From the NCBI RefSeq assembly GCF_001465875.1, contig NZ_LN901322.1, forward strand, positions 186,001 to 250,000: DNA of 64,000 bases, written 5' to 3'. This DNA is from Legionella saoudiensis (GTDB lineage Bacteria > Pseudomonadota > Gammaproteobacteria > Legionellales > Legionellaceae). Within the stretch, counting starts at the first letter, position 1. The number at the start of each line of letters is the position of its first letter. The notes beneath the pieces were generated by a model. That model worked only from the letters and a program-made list of their open reading frames with translations. It was not told the DNA's origin and searched no databases. Both the position numbers and the translations under genes were made by a program. Below are positions 52,305-62,700 of this stretch, in pieces.

Positions 52305-53089
52305 GCCGCCTGTTAATGCTGTTGGTATGGGGATTGTTCGTGACGTCGCTTCATGCAGATATTGTTCAGGAGCATGCAAAAGGATTTCATTGGTATAGCG
52401 TTGAAGAGCAGTCCAAGCCGATTAAAAAAATAGTACAGCCACGATCTGCAACGGTTGCGAAATCTCCTTATGAGCGTTTAATGGATAAGCGTAAGGAAAC
52501 TCTGAATAAACTGGCAGAGGCTTTGATTGCGCCATCCTTTAATGCAACGCACGAGTATATGAAAGCGCAGATGGATTATTCAAAAAATAATCAGCAATTT
52601 GTGCGCTATTGGCAACAAGTCTTATTGGTCCATCCTGAGTTGGATAGCACGCTGAATTTTCCAACCGACAACTCAGCGATTGCGGTACGTAATGATGCAC
52701 AAAAAGTATTAATCAATAAAGTGATTCATGAAAGCAGTGCACGCTATGGCTTTATCTTATTTTATCGTGGCACGAGCTCCATTTCACAAAAAATGGTCGT
52801 GCATTTGACTCCCTTTATTAAAGAATATGGTTTTTCCATGATTTCAGTCAGTACGGATGGCCAACTCATTGATGGGCTTCCTAATCCTAAATCAATCCCT
52901 CTGGAAACGGTTCAAAAACAAGTAGCACTTGAGGCGAAGTACATGCCCGCGCTTTATTTCGTGGATTTAAAGAGCAATAAGATGTCGCCTGTGTCTTATG
53001 GGTTTTTATCTTTAGAAGAGCTGAAACAGCGCATTTTTGATGTGATGACGCAGTTTAAACGATTCAGTTATGAAGGAGTGAATGAATGA
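52301..53089 (+). CDS. traF: TraF pilus-assembly protein
   Basis: This 262-aa protein (F TraF is 247) has a signal peptide (TSLHA), GFHWYSVEEQ near the start, and a thioredoxin-like C-terminal domain without the CxxC active site (GFILFYRGTSSISQKM). It overlaps traN and trbB by 4 bp each. Confidence 0.9.
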   Translation: MSRLLMLLVWGLFVTSLHADIVQEHAKGFHWYSVEEQSKPIKKIVQPRSATVAKSPYERLMDKRKETLNKLAEALIAPSFNATHEYMKAQMDYSKNNQQFVRYWQQVLLVHPELDSTLNFPTDNSAIAVRNDAQKVLINKVIHESSARYGFILFYRGTSSISQKMVVHLTPFIKEYGFSMISVSTDGQLIDGLPNPKSIPLETVQKQVALEAKYMPALYFVDLKSNKMSPVSYGFLSLEELKQRIFDVMTQFKRFSYEGVNE

Positions 53090-53583
53090 AAAAAAGGTTC
53101 TTTTTAATCGTACTATTCCTTCTTAGTACGCATTCTTTTGCAAATGTGGCATTGGATGAATTAACCCAACTCTTAAATAAAAAACAAGAGCAACAGGACA
53201 TGGCGCGTATCAAGAATAAGAGAATTAATGCGCTGTCGGAGCAACATTATTTTATTTTTATATACCGCTCCACCTGCCCTCATTGCCATCAATTTGCGCC
53301 AATACTTCGTGATTTTGCATCCAGTTTTCATATCCCTGTAGAGGCATACAGTTTGGATGGCGAGTCTTTAGATGGATTTGATTCAGCCAATTTAACGCCT
53401 GAATTGTTTCAAACCTTATATGTGTCTGGTGAATACAAGCCTGTAGTGCCTGCCTTGTACCTCGTGAATCGTCCTACGAATCAAGCCTATGCCGTGTTGT
53501 TTGGTGAGGCACAACCTGCCCAACTTGCAAACCGCGTGGATGAACTTATGACGCATTTGGAGGAGAAATTTCATGATGAATAG
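53086..53583 (+). CDS. trbB: TrbB disulfide isomerase
   Basis: This 165-aa periplasmic thioredoxin-like protein has the active site STCPHCHQF (CPHC) after a signal peptide ending near SFA. It helps fold the Cys-rich TraU, TraN and TraH. It overlaps traH by 11 bp. Confidence 0.9.
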   Translation: MKKRFFLIVLFLLSTHSFANVALDELTQLLNKKQEQQDMARIKNKRINALSEQHYFIFIYRSTCPHCHQFAPILRDFASSFHIPVEAYSLDGESLDGFDSANLTPELFQTLYVSGEYKPVVPALYLVNRPTNQAYAVLFGEAQPAQLANRVDELMTHLEEKFHDE

Positions 53584-54976
53584 ATTCACTACGCGGCGTA
53601 TGACACTGTTTAAAAAAACTGTTGCCGCCTTATTGTTGTTAGGGACCAGTCAGCTCTTTGCGAATGCAGAATCCGATTTATCCCATTTTTTTAATAATTT
53701 GGGGTTTGATGCCAATGTGACGGGCTCGCATGCCTATCAAACACAAGCAGCGGGTTATGCGGCTCTTGGTTCGGTGTATGCTCGGAATCAAGTACGCACT
53801 ATCCGCCTTGCGCATGTGGATGTTCCTGGAATGCGCTCTGGTTGTGGCGGCATTGATCTCTTTGCAGGCGGATTTTCCTTCATTAAGTCGGATCAGATTG
53901 TGAAGTTCATGCAAAATATATTATCGGGAGGAGCAGGCTATGCATTAAATCTGGCTTTAGAAACAGAATTGCCTGAAATCGCGCATGCAATGCAGTTTAT
54001 GCAAAAACTAGCGAATGAAATTAATGGCACTAATTTTAATTCCTGTGAAATGGGTGAAAATTTAAGTGCTGCGGTGTGGCCACGAAATAGGGCAGCACAA
54101 CAGCGTCTTTGCGAAGATTTAGGTCGTCATCAAGGAACCTTTACAGATTGGGCCATGGCACGCCAAAAATGTTCCACAGGTGGTGACGCCGATTCCATAT
54201 TGGCTCAAGCTAAAAATAATCCTGAATACAAGGACCGCGTGTTAATCAACACCAATATTGTTTGGGACTCCTTACAAATTAATCAGTTTATTGCACAAGA
54301 TCCCAAATTAGCAGAAGTGTACATGTCCATTTCGGGAACCATTGTCTTTAATGCGAAAGGGGCGTTAATGACGTACCCCTCACTTGCAACCAATCAAGAT
54401 TTTATTAAAGCCTTGTTGTACGGAGGAAAGTTACCCAGTTACCACTGCACTGACATAGGGCCACAGTCACATTGTTTATCCATTGATGCCACAAGTACAC
54501 AAGAAATCAGTGCTAAAAAAGCCTTAGTAGCTCAGGTACAAGAATTACTGCAGGGAATTTATGACAACATTAAAATGGGAAAAGAGTTATCTGATAAGCA
54601 AAAGGGGCTGATTGAGTTAACACAACCTGCCGTTTTTAATCTTATTTCTGCCAACGCACAACAAAACACGGGTATTCAAGGCAGTTATGAGTTGGCTCAA
54701 AGTGTGGCAACGGACCTTTTAGCACAATACCTTTCTAATTCCCTCGATATTATTCGCGCTTCGCTCTCAGGAAAAGAGCTAGGCGCTCACAATGAAGAGC
54801 GTTTATACAAAAACCTGCAACTAGCACAACAGTTTGTAGCACGTTTTAGTACGGAGAGCCGTGAGAGGTTTAATGCAGCGTTACAAACCAATGAATTAAT
54901 TCGCAACAACGTCAAACAAGCATTAAGTGCATTAACACCCACTTTAAGAACAGCCTATTATGGAGACGCGCAATGA
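53573..54976 (+). CDS. traH: TraH pilus-assembly protein
   Basis: This 467-aa protein (F TraH is 458) has a signal peptide ending near LFA. It has the diagnostic segment SGCGGIDLFAGGFSFI and a C-terminal coiled region. It acts with TraF, TraU and TraW in pilus assembly. Start at ATG 53573 with GGAGG upstream. Confidence 0.93.
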   Translation: MMNRFTTRRMTLFKKTVAALLLLGTSQLFANAESDLSHFFNNLGFDANVTGSHAYQTQAAGYAALGSVYARNQVRTIRLAHVDVPGMRSGCGGIDLFAGGFSFIKSDQIVKFMQNILSGGAGYALNLALETELPEIAHAMQFMQKLANEINGTNFNSCEMGENLSAAVWPRNRAAQQRLCEDLGRHQGTFTDWAMARQKCSTGGDADSILAQAKNNPEYKDRVLINTNIVWDSLQINQFIAQDPKLAEVYMSISGTIVFNAKGALMTYPSLATNQDFIKALLYGGKLPSYHCTDIGPQSHCLSIDATSTQEISAKKALVAQVQELLQGIYDNIKMGKELSDKQKGLIELTQPAVFNLISANAQQNTGIQGSYELAQSVATDLLAQYLSNSLDIIRASLSGKELGAHNEERLYKNLQLAQQFVARFSTESRERFNAALQTNELIRNNVKQALSALTPTLRTAYYGDAQ

Positions 54977-57732
54977 GTCTTTTAACCATTTATACGCCAC
55001 AAAATGGTGAATATCTCAAAACCGTATTGGATGCCATGGTGACACTGCTTGGCACTTCAACCTACAAATCAGCTCAAGACATCGTGAGTATTCTTGCTGT
55101 AGGGGTGGTTGGATTTCAATACGTCAGTGGTAAACGGATTCAAGCCATTAGTCGTTATGTTTTGTGTACGTTTGTGTTCTTGTTTTGTATTTTAGGCATC
55201 AAAACCCCGGTTGCCATTATTGATATGCAAACGGCTGATTCAGCGGGGCCTGCACTTACTGTAGATAATGTGCCATTAGGAGTAGGGCTTCCTGCAGCAC
55301 TTATTAGTGGTATTGGGTATGGGATTACTAAAGTGTTTAGTGATGTGTTTCATATGCCACAGGATTTAGATTACACCCAAACTGGTATGTTGTTTGGTTC
55401 ACGCACTTTCTTAGCTTCTACCAGTTCTAATTTATCTTTGTCGCCTGAGCTCTCTCGTGATTTGTCCACTTACATCAGGCAATGCATTTTTGCAGCCAAA
55501 CTATTGGGAAGTCAGCAAATTTCACCCAATGAAATGAAGCACAGCTCGGATTTAATTCGCCTGTATTTTGAGCATCCGTCTCCTATTTATCGTGTCTTAT
55601 TTCATGATGGATCCAATTTGAGCTGTATTGATGCAGCAGCACGTTTAAAACCAGAATTGAATACGGGAATAGAAAAACAACTCGTTCATTTGTCGAATAT
55701 TATGACCAAGGGCGATAAAGAGAAGTTTAGTGATGGTTTGGCGGCAGCGCATTCCTATTTTATGAATGTGTCCAAAGATGCAGCCAATGTCCTTACGCAA
55801 AATATTTTAATTAATGCCACTCGTGAATCCGCGCTTGATGCCTTTGCTTTTGCTGGCGCTGATGCGGAGCTGATGAATTACACAAACAGCTCCAGTCTGC
55901 AAAAAATGCACGTGGCTGAGGCGAATAGTTTTTGGCTTGCAGGCTATCGGCTTCCTTATTATATGACCGTCTTTTGGATGCTGACGTTGTGTATTTTTCC
56001 TTTAGTGATGTTATTAGCACTAGTGCCAGCCATGCATGGGGTATACATGATCTACATGCAAACCCAGGTGTTTTTATGGTCTTGGCCTCCAATGTTTATC
56101 ATTATTCATTTCTTTGTGTCGTTAGCTTCTTCTACCACATTGACTTTATTTGGTTCTAAAAATGGTGGGGTTACTTTTTCAACCATTGATTCCATTGCTA
56201 GTATTCAAAGCAGCTTTGCGTATACGGCAGGGGGCTTGGCTATTAGTGTGCCTGTGATTTCGCTGTTTATTGCCAAAGGCTTACCTAATTTATTAAGTGC
56301 TGCGTCTCAACATCTGGGAGGCATGGCGCAATCCTTATCGACAGGAGAAGCGCAATCGGCCACACAAGGTAATATTTCGATGGCCTCTTACAGTGGTTGG
56401 AACATGAACTACAACAACACGCATGCGAATAAATGGGATACCAATTATCAGCATATGGAAGGGCGGGCTACTGTTCAAGCGGATAACGGTGCCTTGCTTT
56501 CGCAAGGAATTGATGGGTCACGCGTGATTAACACACAGTCTGCGATGAGTCAGATGGCAACGCGATTACACGCATCCGACAGAATCAGCTCCTCATTGCA
56601 AGACAGTGCAAGCCAATCGTTCCAAAATGCCCAGTCGCATCGAACCAGTGCCGATTCTCATTACCAACAAGCCTTGAGTGGGCTTTCTCAATTTAATGAA
56701 AGCGATGCCAGTGAGGTGCGCGAAGGAACGGGGATTAATAGAACGCTCAGTAACGCCTTGAATCAAGATATTCGTCAAATGCACGATGCGGTTAACCAAT
56801 ACAATCAAAATCATGACAAATCTGGGCAAGTGTCTTGGGATGCGGCGGTTTCGGCCAGAATTGATACACGCAAAGGGGTATTTGGATCGTTCGCCCATGC
56901 AGTCACGGGTATTTCTGGAGAAGCGAGCACGAGTTTGAAAACAGGTTTGTCTGCTTCTAACTCGGTTCAAGCCTTTTTTAACTCCAGTGAAGGTCAATCA
57001 TTCTCTAGTGCATTGAACCACATGGAGTCTACAGCCAAGACGCACCACTTGGATGCCAATGATTCGTTTAATTTGTCAAAATCCGAACAAATCGCAGCCA
57101 ACCTATCCCAAGGACATGCTTTATCGGATATGGCCTCAGCTGAATACAGTAAGGGCGAACATTATCAGCACATGGCTAATCGTGTGAAAGAACACTCCGA
57201 CGGTATGGATAGAGTATTGGATCAGGCGTTTCATGATTGGGCGGTGCAGCATCATGGGGTCCAGGTAGAAAAAGCATTGATGGGGACCGATGCTTCAAGC
57301 TTGAGCGCACAACAACAATTGGCCGATCAATTTATGAGCTCTTCCCAAGGACAATCGGCAGTCAAAGAGCAAGTAAGCCGTATGATGCACTCACCACCTG
57401 AGCACGTGAAAAACCAATTTGAAGCGCAACGTGCTTCGATGAATACCCATCAAAAAGCACTCATCAAGCAAGCCCATCGGGAGGGTTCTGGAGGCGTTTT
57501 AAATAAATCGCACGAGCGGCATTTAAGCCAGGTGCAAGACAACACCATCCAGCAAGCGCACGATCTGCGTATGGATAATCGAGAAGATTTATCGAAAGCC
57601 TACCAACACCAAGAGAGCAGTACACAACAGGAGATTCAGGCATCTGAAGCGGACTTAGCACATCGGCAAGCACAACAAAAACAGGATTATGTGGACAATG
57701 ATCGTTGGTACAAGGAAGGGCGTTATGAATAA
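54973..57732 (+). CDS. traG: TraG pilus-assembly/mating-stabilisation protein
   Basis: In this 919-aa protein (F TraG is 938), residues about 30-470 hold several membrane helices (LAGYRLPYYMTVFWM, then LTLFGSKNGG). The long C-terminal periplasmic region is rich in Gln, Ser and His (HLGGMAQSLSTGEAQSATQG). The N-terminal half is needed for pilus synthesis and the C-terminal half for mating stabilisation and, in F, for entry exclusion by interaction with TraS; no traS is seen here. Confidence 0.92.
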   Translation: MSLLTIYTPQNGEYLKTVLDAMVTLLGTSTYKSAQDIVSILAVGVVGFQYVSGKRIQAISRYVLCTFVFLFCILGIKTPVAIIDMQTADSAGPALTVDNVPLGVGLPAALISGIGYGITKVFSDVFHMPQDLDYTQTGMLFGSRTFLASTSSNLSLSPELSRDLSTYIRQCIFAAKLLGSQQISPNEMKHSSDLIRLYFEHPSPIYRVLFHDGSNLSCIDAAARLKPELNTGIEKQLVHLSNIMTKGDKEKFSDGLAAAHSYFMNVSKDAANVLTQNILINATRESALDAFAFAGADAELMNYTNSSSLQKMHVAEANSFWLAGYRLPYYMTVFWMLTLCIFPLVMLLALVPAMHGVYMIYMQTQVFLWSWPPMFIIIHFFVSLASSTTLTLFGSKNGGVTFSTIDSIASIQSSFAYTAGGLAISVPVISLFIAKGLPNLLSAASQHLGGMAQSLSTGEAQSATQGNISMASYSGWNMNYNNTHANKWDTNYQHMEGRATVQADNGALLSQGIDGSRVINTQSAMSQMATRLHASDRISSSLQDSASQSFQNAQSHRTSADSHYQQALSGLSQFNESDASEVREGTGINRTLSNALNQDIRQMHDAVNQYNQNHDKSGQVSWDAAVSARIDTRKGVFGSFAHAVTGISGEASTSLKTGLSASNSVQAFFNSSEGQSFSSALNHMESTAKTHHLDANDSFNLSKSEQIAANLSQGHALSDMASAEYSKGEHYQHMANRVKEHSDGMDRVLDQAFHDWAVQHHGVQVEKALMGTDASSLSAQQQLADQFMSSSQGQSAVKEQVSRMMHSPPEHVKNQFEAQRASMNTHQKALIKQAHREGSGGVLNKSHERHLSQVQDNTIQQAHDLRMDNREDLSKAYQHQESSTQQEIQASEADLAHRQAQQKQDYVDNDRWYKEGRYE

Positions 57733-57768
57733 GCAAACACGTGTACTTAGAAGGGCGGATTTAGAATC

Positions 57769-59766
57769 ATGAAACAAAGCTCCTTACAAAGTATGTGGCA
57801 ATTTATGAGTGGCGGTCAGATTTTTGATTATAAAACCAAAATGATGATTCAGGTGAGTAATCGTATTTTTCACTGGGCTGTCTTAGGTTTTGTCGTGCTT
57901 TTTTCGCTGATTATGGTGTTTTATGCCTCGTCTGAATTAAAACTGGTAGCGCTTGACCACATTTCAAGGTTTCTCGTGAAATTCCATAATGGGGAGTATG
58001 TGTTATGGACTAACCTCAATGGGAGTAAAATCACAGCGCTTTTTTATCAAAAAAGCCCTCTTATTCAAGCATCCGTACATCTGGCTCAAGAGGCTCTTTG
58101 GCGAAAAGCGCAAATTTCTTTAATTTTTGGTGGGGCGGTGTATTTGTTGATTACGCTGTTGTTTTCTCGTTTCTTTATTAAATTAGGTGAAAAATACACC
58201 AAAGATCAGTTTGTTTCCGGTACGCGCTTGGCTGACTCGCCTAAAGAAACCATCAAATCAGTCAACGAATCACAACGTGGTGCTTCAGAAATTAAACTGT
58301 TGAATCGCTTACCTATGCCTAAGTATTCTGAAAAGCAAGGAATGTTGTTTCATGGCACAACGGGTGCTGGAAAAACCCAAGCCATGATGATGCTTTTGGA
58401 GCAAATTAGGGCGCTGGGCGAACCGGCAATCATTTATGATAAAGAATGCACCATTAAACCTTATTTCTTTGATGAGCGCATTGATGTGGAACTTAATCCC
58501 GTTTCAAAATTATGCGCCAATTGGAAAATGTGGCGAGAATGTGCCAATCCGTTGGAGTTTGGCTCTTTTGCCACGTATTTAATTCCTAAATCAGTTCAAG
58601 GCAGCGATCCGTTTTGGGTGGACTCAGCAAGAACCATTTTCACCTCGATGGCATGGAAAATCAGAGATTATGCAGAAAAAGATCCCGTGTTTCTTCTACA
58701 GTTATTACTTACCACCTCCTTGGAGGAAATCAGGAATATTCTCAAAGGGACTGAATCTGAAAATCTGGTGAGTAAGGAAATTGAAAAAACGGCCATTTCC
58801 ATCAAATCGGTTCTGGCTACGTACACAAAGGCGCTGCGCTTTCTTGAGGGACTTGAAAAGTCGGGTAAAGAAGACTTTTCGATTAAAGAGTGGATTGAAA
58901 ATACAGCCGATCCTAAAAAGTACAATAAAGGGTGGTTATTTATTACGTCACGCTCCAAATACCATAAAGAAATAAAGCCTTTAATCTCTTTATGGTTAGG
59001 ACTTGCTATGCAAGGAGTGCAATCCTTGGTGGCTAATAATAAGGGCCGTATATGGCTTGTCATGGATGAATTAGCGAGCCTGCATCGTTTAGAAACCATT
59101 TCAGACACTCTGGCAGACATTCGTAAATTTGGTGGGTGTGTTGCCATTGGCATTCAATCCATTGCGCAATTAGATTTTATTTATGGAACCCATGAAGCCG
59201 GAGCCATTGCGGATCTACTCAATACTTCCATTTATTTTAGGAGTCCAAAATCGAAAGTCGCTAAGTGGGTTTCCGAAGATTTAGGCCCACAAGTGATTAA
59301 CGAGATGAAAGAAAGTCAGTCTTATGGTCCTGATTCTGTTCGTGATGGGAATACGGTGGGCTCGCAACGTACCAAGCGAAATACGGTCGAAGAGGGCGAT
59401 ATTATGACGCTTGATGACATGGAATGCTATGTTCGTTTGGTAGGCAATCATCCCATTACACGTTTGAAAAACCAATACATTGAGCGTAAAGAAATTTGCG
59501 TACCTCTTATTGAGCGAACTATCAATTTTGATGCATTGGAAAAAGTAAATCACCGTGCATTGATGGTTCAAAATAATCCTCAACGAAATGATGACGTTAA
59601 AAAAATCCATCAATTTGAAACACTGGCGCATGAGGTATCGGATAAGGATTTAGTGCCTCCTGAATCACCGTATGCAGAATCCCAAGACCAAGCGGACACG
59701 AATAAAAACGACACCGATGCGATTGAGTTGCGTGAGGCATCCATTGTTATAAAAGAAATTTTTTAA
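57769..59766 (+). CDS. traD: TraD coupling protein (T4CP)
   Basis: This 665-aa VirD4-type ATPase has two N-terminal membrane segments (VLGFVVLFSLIMVFYA; SLIFGGAVYLLITLL). Walker A GTTGAGKTQ is near residues 196-204 and Walker B WLVMDELASL near residue 433. It docks the relaxosome on the channel. It lies downstream of traG (36 bp) and upstream of traI. The acidic C-tail is shorter than in F TraD. Confidence 0.93.
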   Translation: MKQSSLQSMWQFMSGGQIFDYKTKMMIQVSNRIFHWAVLGFVVLFSLIMVFYASSELKLVALDHISRFLVKFHNGEYVLWTNLNGSKITALFYQKSPLIQASVHLAQEALWRKAQISLIFGGAVYLLITLLFSRFFIKLGEKYTKDQFVSGTRLADSPKETIKSVNESQRGASEIKLLNRLPMPKYSEKQGMLFHGTTGAGKTQAMMMLLEQIRALGEPAIIYDKECTIKPYFFDERIDVELNPVSKLCANWKMWRECANPLEFGSFATYLIPKSVQGSDPFWVDSARTIFTSMAWKIRDYAEKDPVFLLQLLLTTSLEEIRNILKGTESENLVSKEIEKTAISIKSVLATYTKALRFLEGLEKSGKEDFSIKEWIENTADPKKYNKGWLFITSRSKYHKEIKPLISLWLGLAMQGVQSLVANNKGRIWLVMDELASLHRLETISDTLADIRKFGGCVAIGIQSIAQLDFIYGTHEAGAIADLLNTSIYFRSPKSKVAKWVSEDLGPQVINEMKESQSYGPDSVRDGNTVGSQRTKRNTVEEGDIMTLDDMECYVRLVGNHPITRLKNQYIERKEICVPLIERTINFDALEKVNHRALMVQNNPQRNDDVKKIHQFETLAHEVSDKDLVPPESPYAESQDQADTNKNDTDAIELREASIVIKEIF

Positions 59767-59784
59767 GTCATCCTGGGAGGTATG

Positions 59785-62700
59785 ATGCTGACCTTAAATA
59801 AAATAAGTGCGGCCAAAGACGCGGTGCATTATTACACCACACAAAATAATTATTATTTAAGCGATCGAGATTCGCTTAATAGTCTGTCACGATGGATTGG
59901 CAATGGCGCACAAAAGTTACAATTGTCCGGTCAAATTGAGCCGTCGCAATTTTTGCAATTACTAGACGGACAATTACCCAGTGGTCAATTGCTGGGAATT
60001 ATCGATAAAGGAGAGCGTCAGCATCGCCCTGGAACCGATGTGACTTTATCAGCACCTAAGTCTGTATCTATTTTAGCCTTGGTGGGGCAGGACGAGCGCT
60101 TGCTGCAAGCCCATCAAGAAGCCGTGACCATTACTTTTGGTCGCATTGAGCAACTCGCTGCAGAAGCACGCATTACATTTAATGGCGAAACCACCTTTGA
60201 AAAAACTCGCAATTTGGTAGCCGCGATGTTTGTCCATACAACCTCACGTGAATTAGATCCTGATTTGCACACGCATCTACCCATACTTAATATGACCGAG
60301 CGTTCCGATGGGTTATGGCGCTCTTTATCGTCACGAGCCAAAAACGATAAAGAACATCTGGATCATGGTTTTCGTGAATTAATTTATTCCAATCAACATT
60401 ATTTGGGATTGGTGTACATGTCCTCCTTAGCAAAAAAAGTTAAGGATCTGGGCTATGATATTCGCATTAAAGACCGGTACGGTAATTTTGAGGTGGTGGG
60501 TATTAGTGATGAGGCCATTACTGCTACATCAAAAAGGCGTGTACAGATTCTTGATGATATGAAGGAGCGTGGCACAAGCAGTGCAAAGGCTGCCGAGAAA
60601 TCTAATTTATCAACGCGCAACCCCAAAATGGAAATAGACAGCCAAGTACTGCATCAACAGTGGGTAGAAGAAATTAAAGAGCTTGGTATTGATTTGAGGG
60701 GTGTAATCCAGGAATCCAAATTAAATATTGGGCGAGGAGCGGTTAAAAGCACACAGATTACCCCTTTAAGCCCTGATGCGCAAAAAGCCGTGAATGATGC
60801 GCTGGCTCATTTGTCCGAATATTCAACCCAAATCCAGCATGGGGCTTTGGTGCGTCAAGCTATGACTTTTTCAGCGAGTCTTGTGGAGCATGAGGACATT
60901 GAGCGGGAAATTGAATCGCTTTTATCTGTAGAGACACTCCAGGGAAACCCCTTGGAATATTATACAACGGCATCTCTTCTTGCCCGCGAGAAAGATTTTA
61001 TTGCAAAAACCACCAACGAGTTAAAAGCCAGTTTTTCGATTTCGGTGCCCAATCATGGGCTCACCTCTTCGGTATTTAAAAATAACGAGCGCATTCAAAT
61101 CATTGATGTAGCCGGTTTTCGGTGCGAGAAAGAGCTGATACAAGACATGGTGCATCTTGCAGAAGCTAATCAACTCAATTCCTATGTGTTGCATCCAGGC
61201 AGTCTAAAAACACAGCAACTGCGAGCAGACATCAAACATTTGGATACAGGATTTATTTCCAGGATTAAAAATTTGTTTAAAGATGATATTGTGCATACGG
61301 TGTCTGGGTTTCAATATCATTATGGAAAACACATCAAAGCATCACCTTTTACGAAAAAAAAGCAAGATTTAGTGATTGTTCATGATGCACAAAAACTTTC
61401 TTTTGATGATTTATCCGCGTTAAGCGATATGACTCAAGCAAGCCAAAGTAAACTCATTTTATTGAATAACTCAGCAGGAACCTTAGGTTTTAGTGCAGGA
61501 AATCCGATTAAGGTTTTAAAAGAGCAGGGCATTCATTCGTATCAATCGTTAACAACCCCTATCAAAGGAGAACTGAAGCTATCAGTTGGGAAACAAATCA
61601 ATGAATCCATGAGTGCCGCTTGGCTTCAATTGACGCCAGAACAACAACAAAAAAGTGCACTGGTTGCTTTGAATAGCAAACAAAAGGAGGCCATAACGCG
61701 CCAGATACGAGAAGGGCTGGTGCAGCAAGGGCAGTTATCAAGGCAAATGAAAAAGGTAGCAGTTCTCGCGACAGTTTCCTTAACTCAAATGGAAAAAGGA
61801 TATGCCCACTCTTATAAAACGGGCGATAACATTACGTTTTATAACGAAGGGCGAATACCGAAGCACTATAAGGTGTGTGAAGTCAATTCCAATGGGCTGC
61901 AGTTAGAAAATGCCCAAGGCAAGACAAGCTTGTTTGCTTATGACACCAAAGAAGACTATCGTGTCTCACGAGAAAAAATATTAGAAGTCGCTGTTGGTGA
62001 ACGGTTAATCAATGAACAGTCTTTATACCATCAGCGCGTTAAATATGCGCCCAAAAGTTCGTTTGTTGTGTCAAAAATTACTGAAGAGGGCATTTATGTA
62101 CGTCATGAGTCCGACACTATATTTTTGACTAATAAAGTGCTGTCCGAACACCATTTTAATTATGATTATTGTAAAAAACCGCATGAGATAAAACCAGAAA
62201 CCACTCAAGTGCTTGTGGCGGCAAAACCGTACCAGCTCAATCGTAACCTCATCGGAGAAATTGGTGAAAACGCGCAACAGGTACTCTTATTTACGGATGA
62301 CGAACCAAAGGCGCAGCGTTTTTTAGAGCGTGAGCAATTGAAATGGACTGCCTATGAGGTGCAACAAAAAAAGCCCGATTTAGTCTACCGTGATATAGCC
62401 TATGCCAATAAGGCATTGGCACGAGAAATCAACTCGTTAATTCACCTTCTTGAGCTTAAATCAGAAGACAAAGAGGGCATTGCAGCTACAGCGCTCACGT
62501 ATGCGCTTGCTAAATGCACTGAACGCAATGCAGCCTTTAAACACAGTGATTTAATGACCCATGCGTTAATGCATGCATTAGGAGAGGCCGATTTTGAAGA
62601 CATTGCCCCATTATTGAAAGCGCGAATGGCCGATTCGCTGGTGTATTTGGATACCTATTGGACGACCAAAGAGGCGTTACACATTGAAGAGGCAATACTT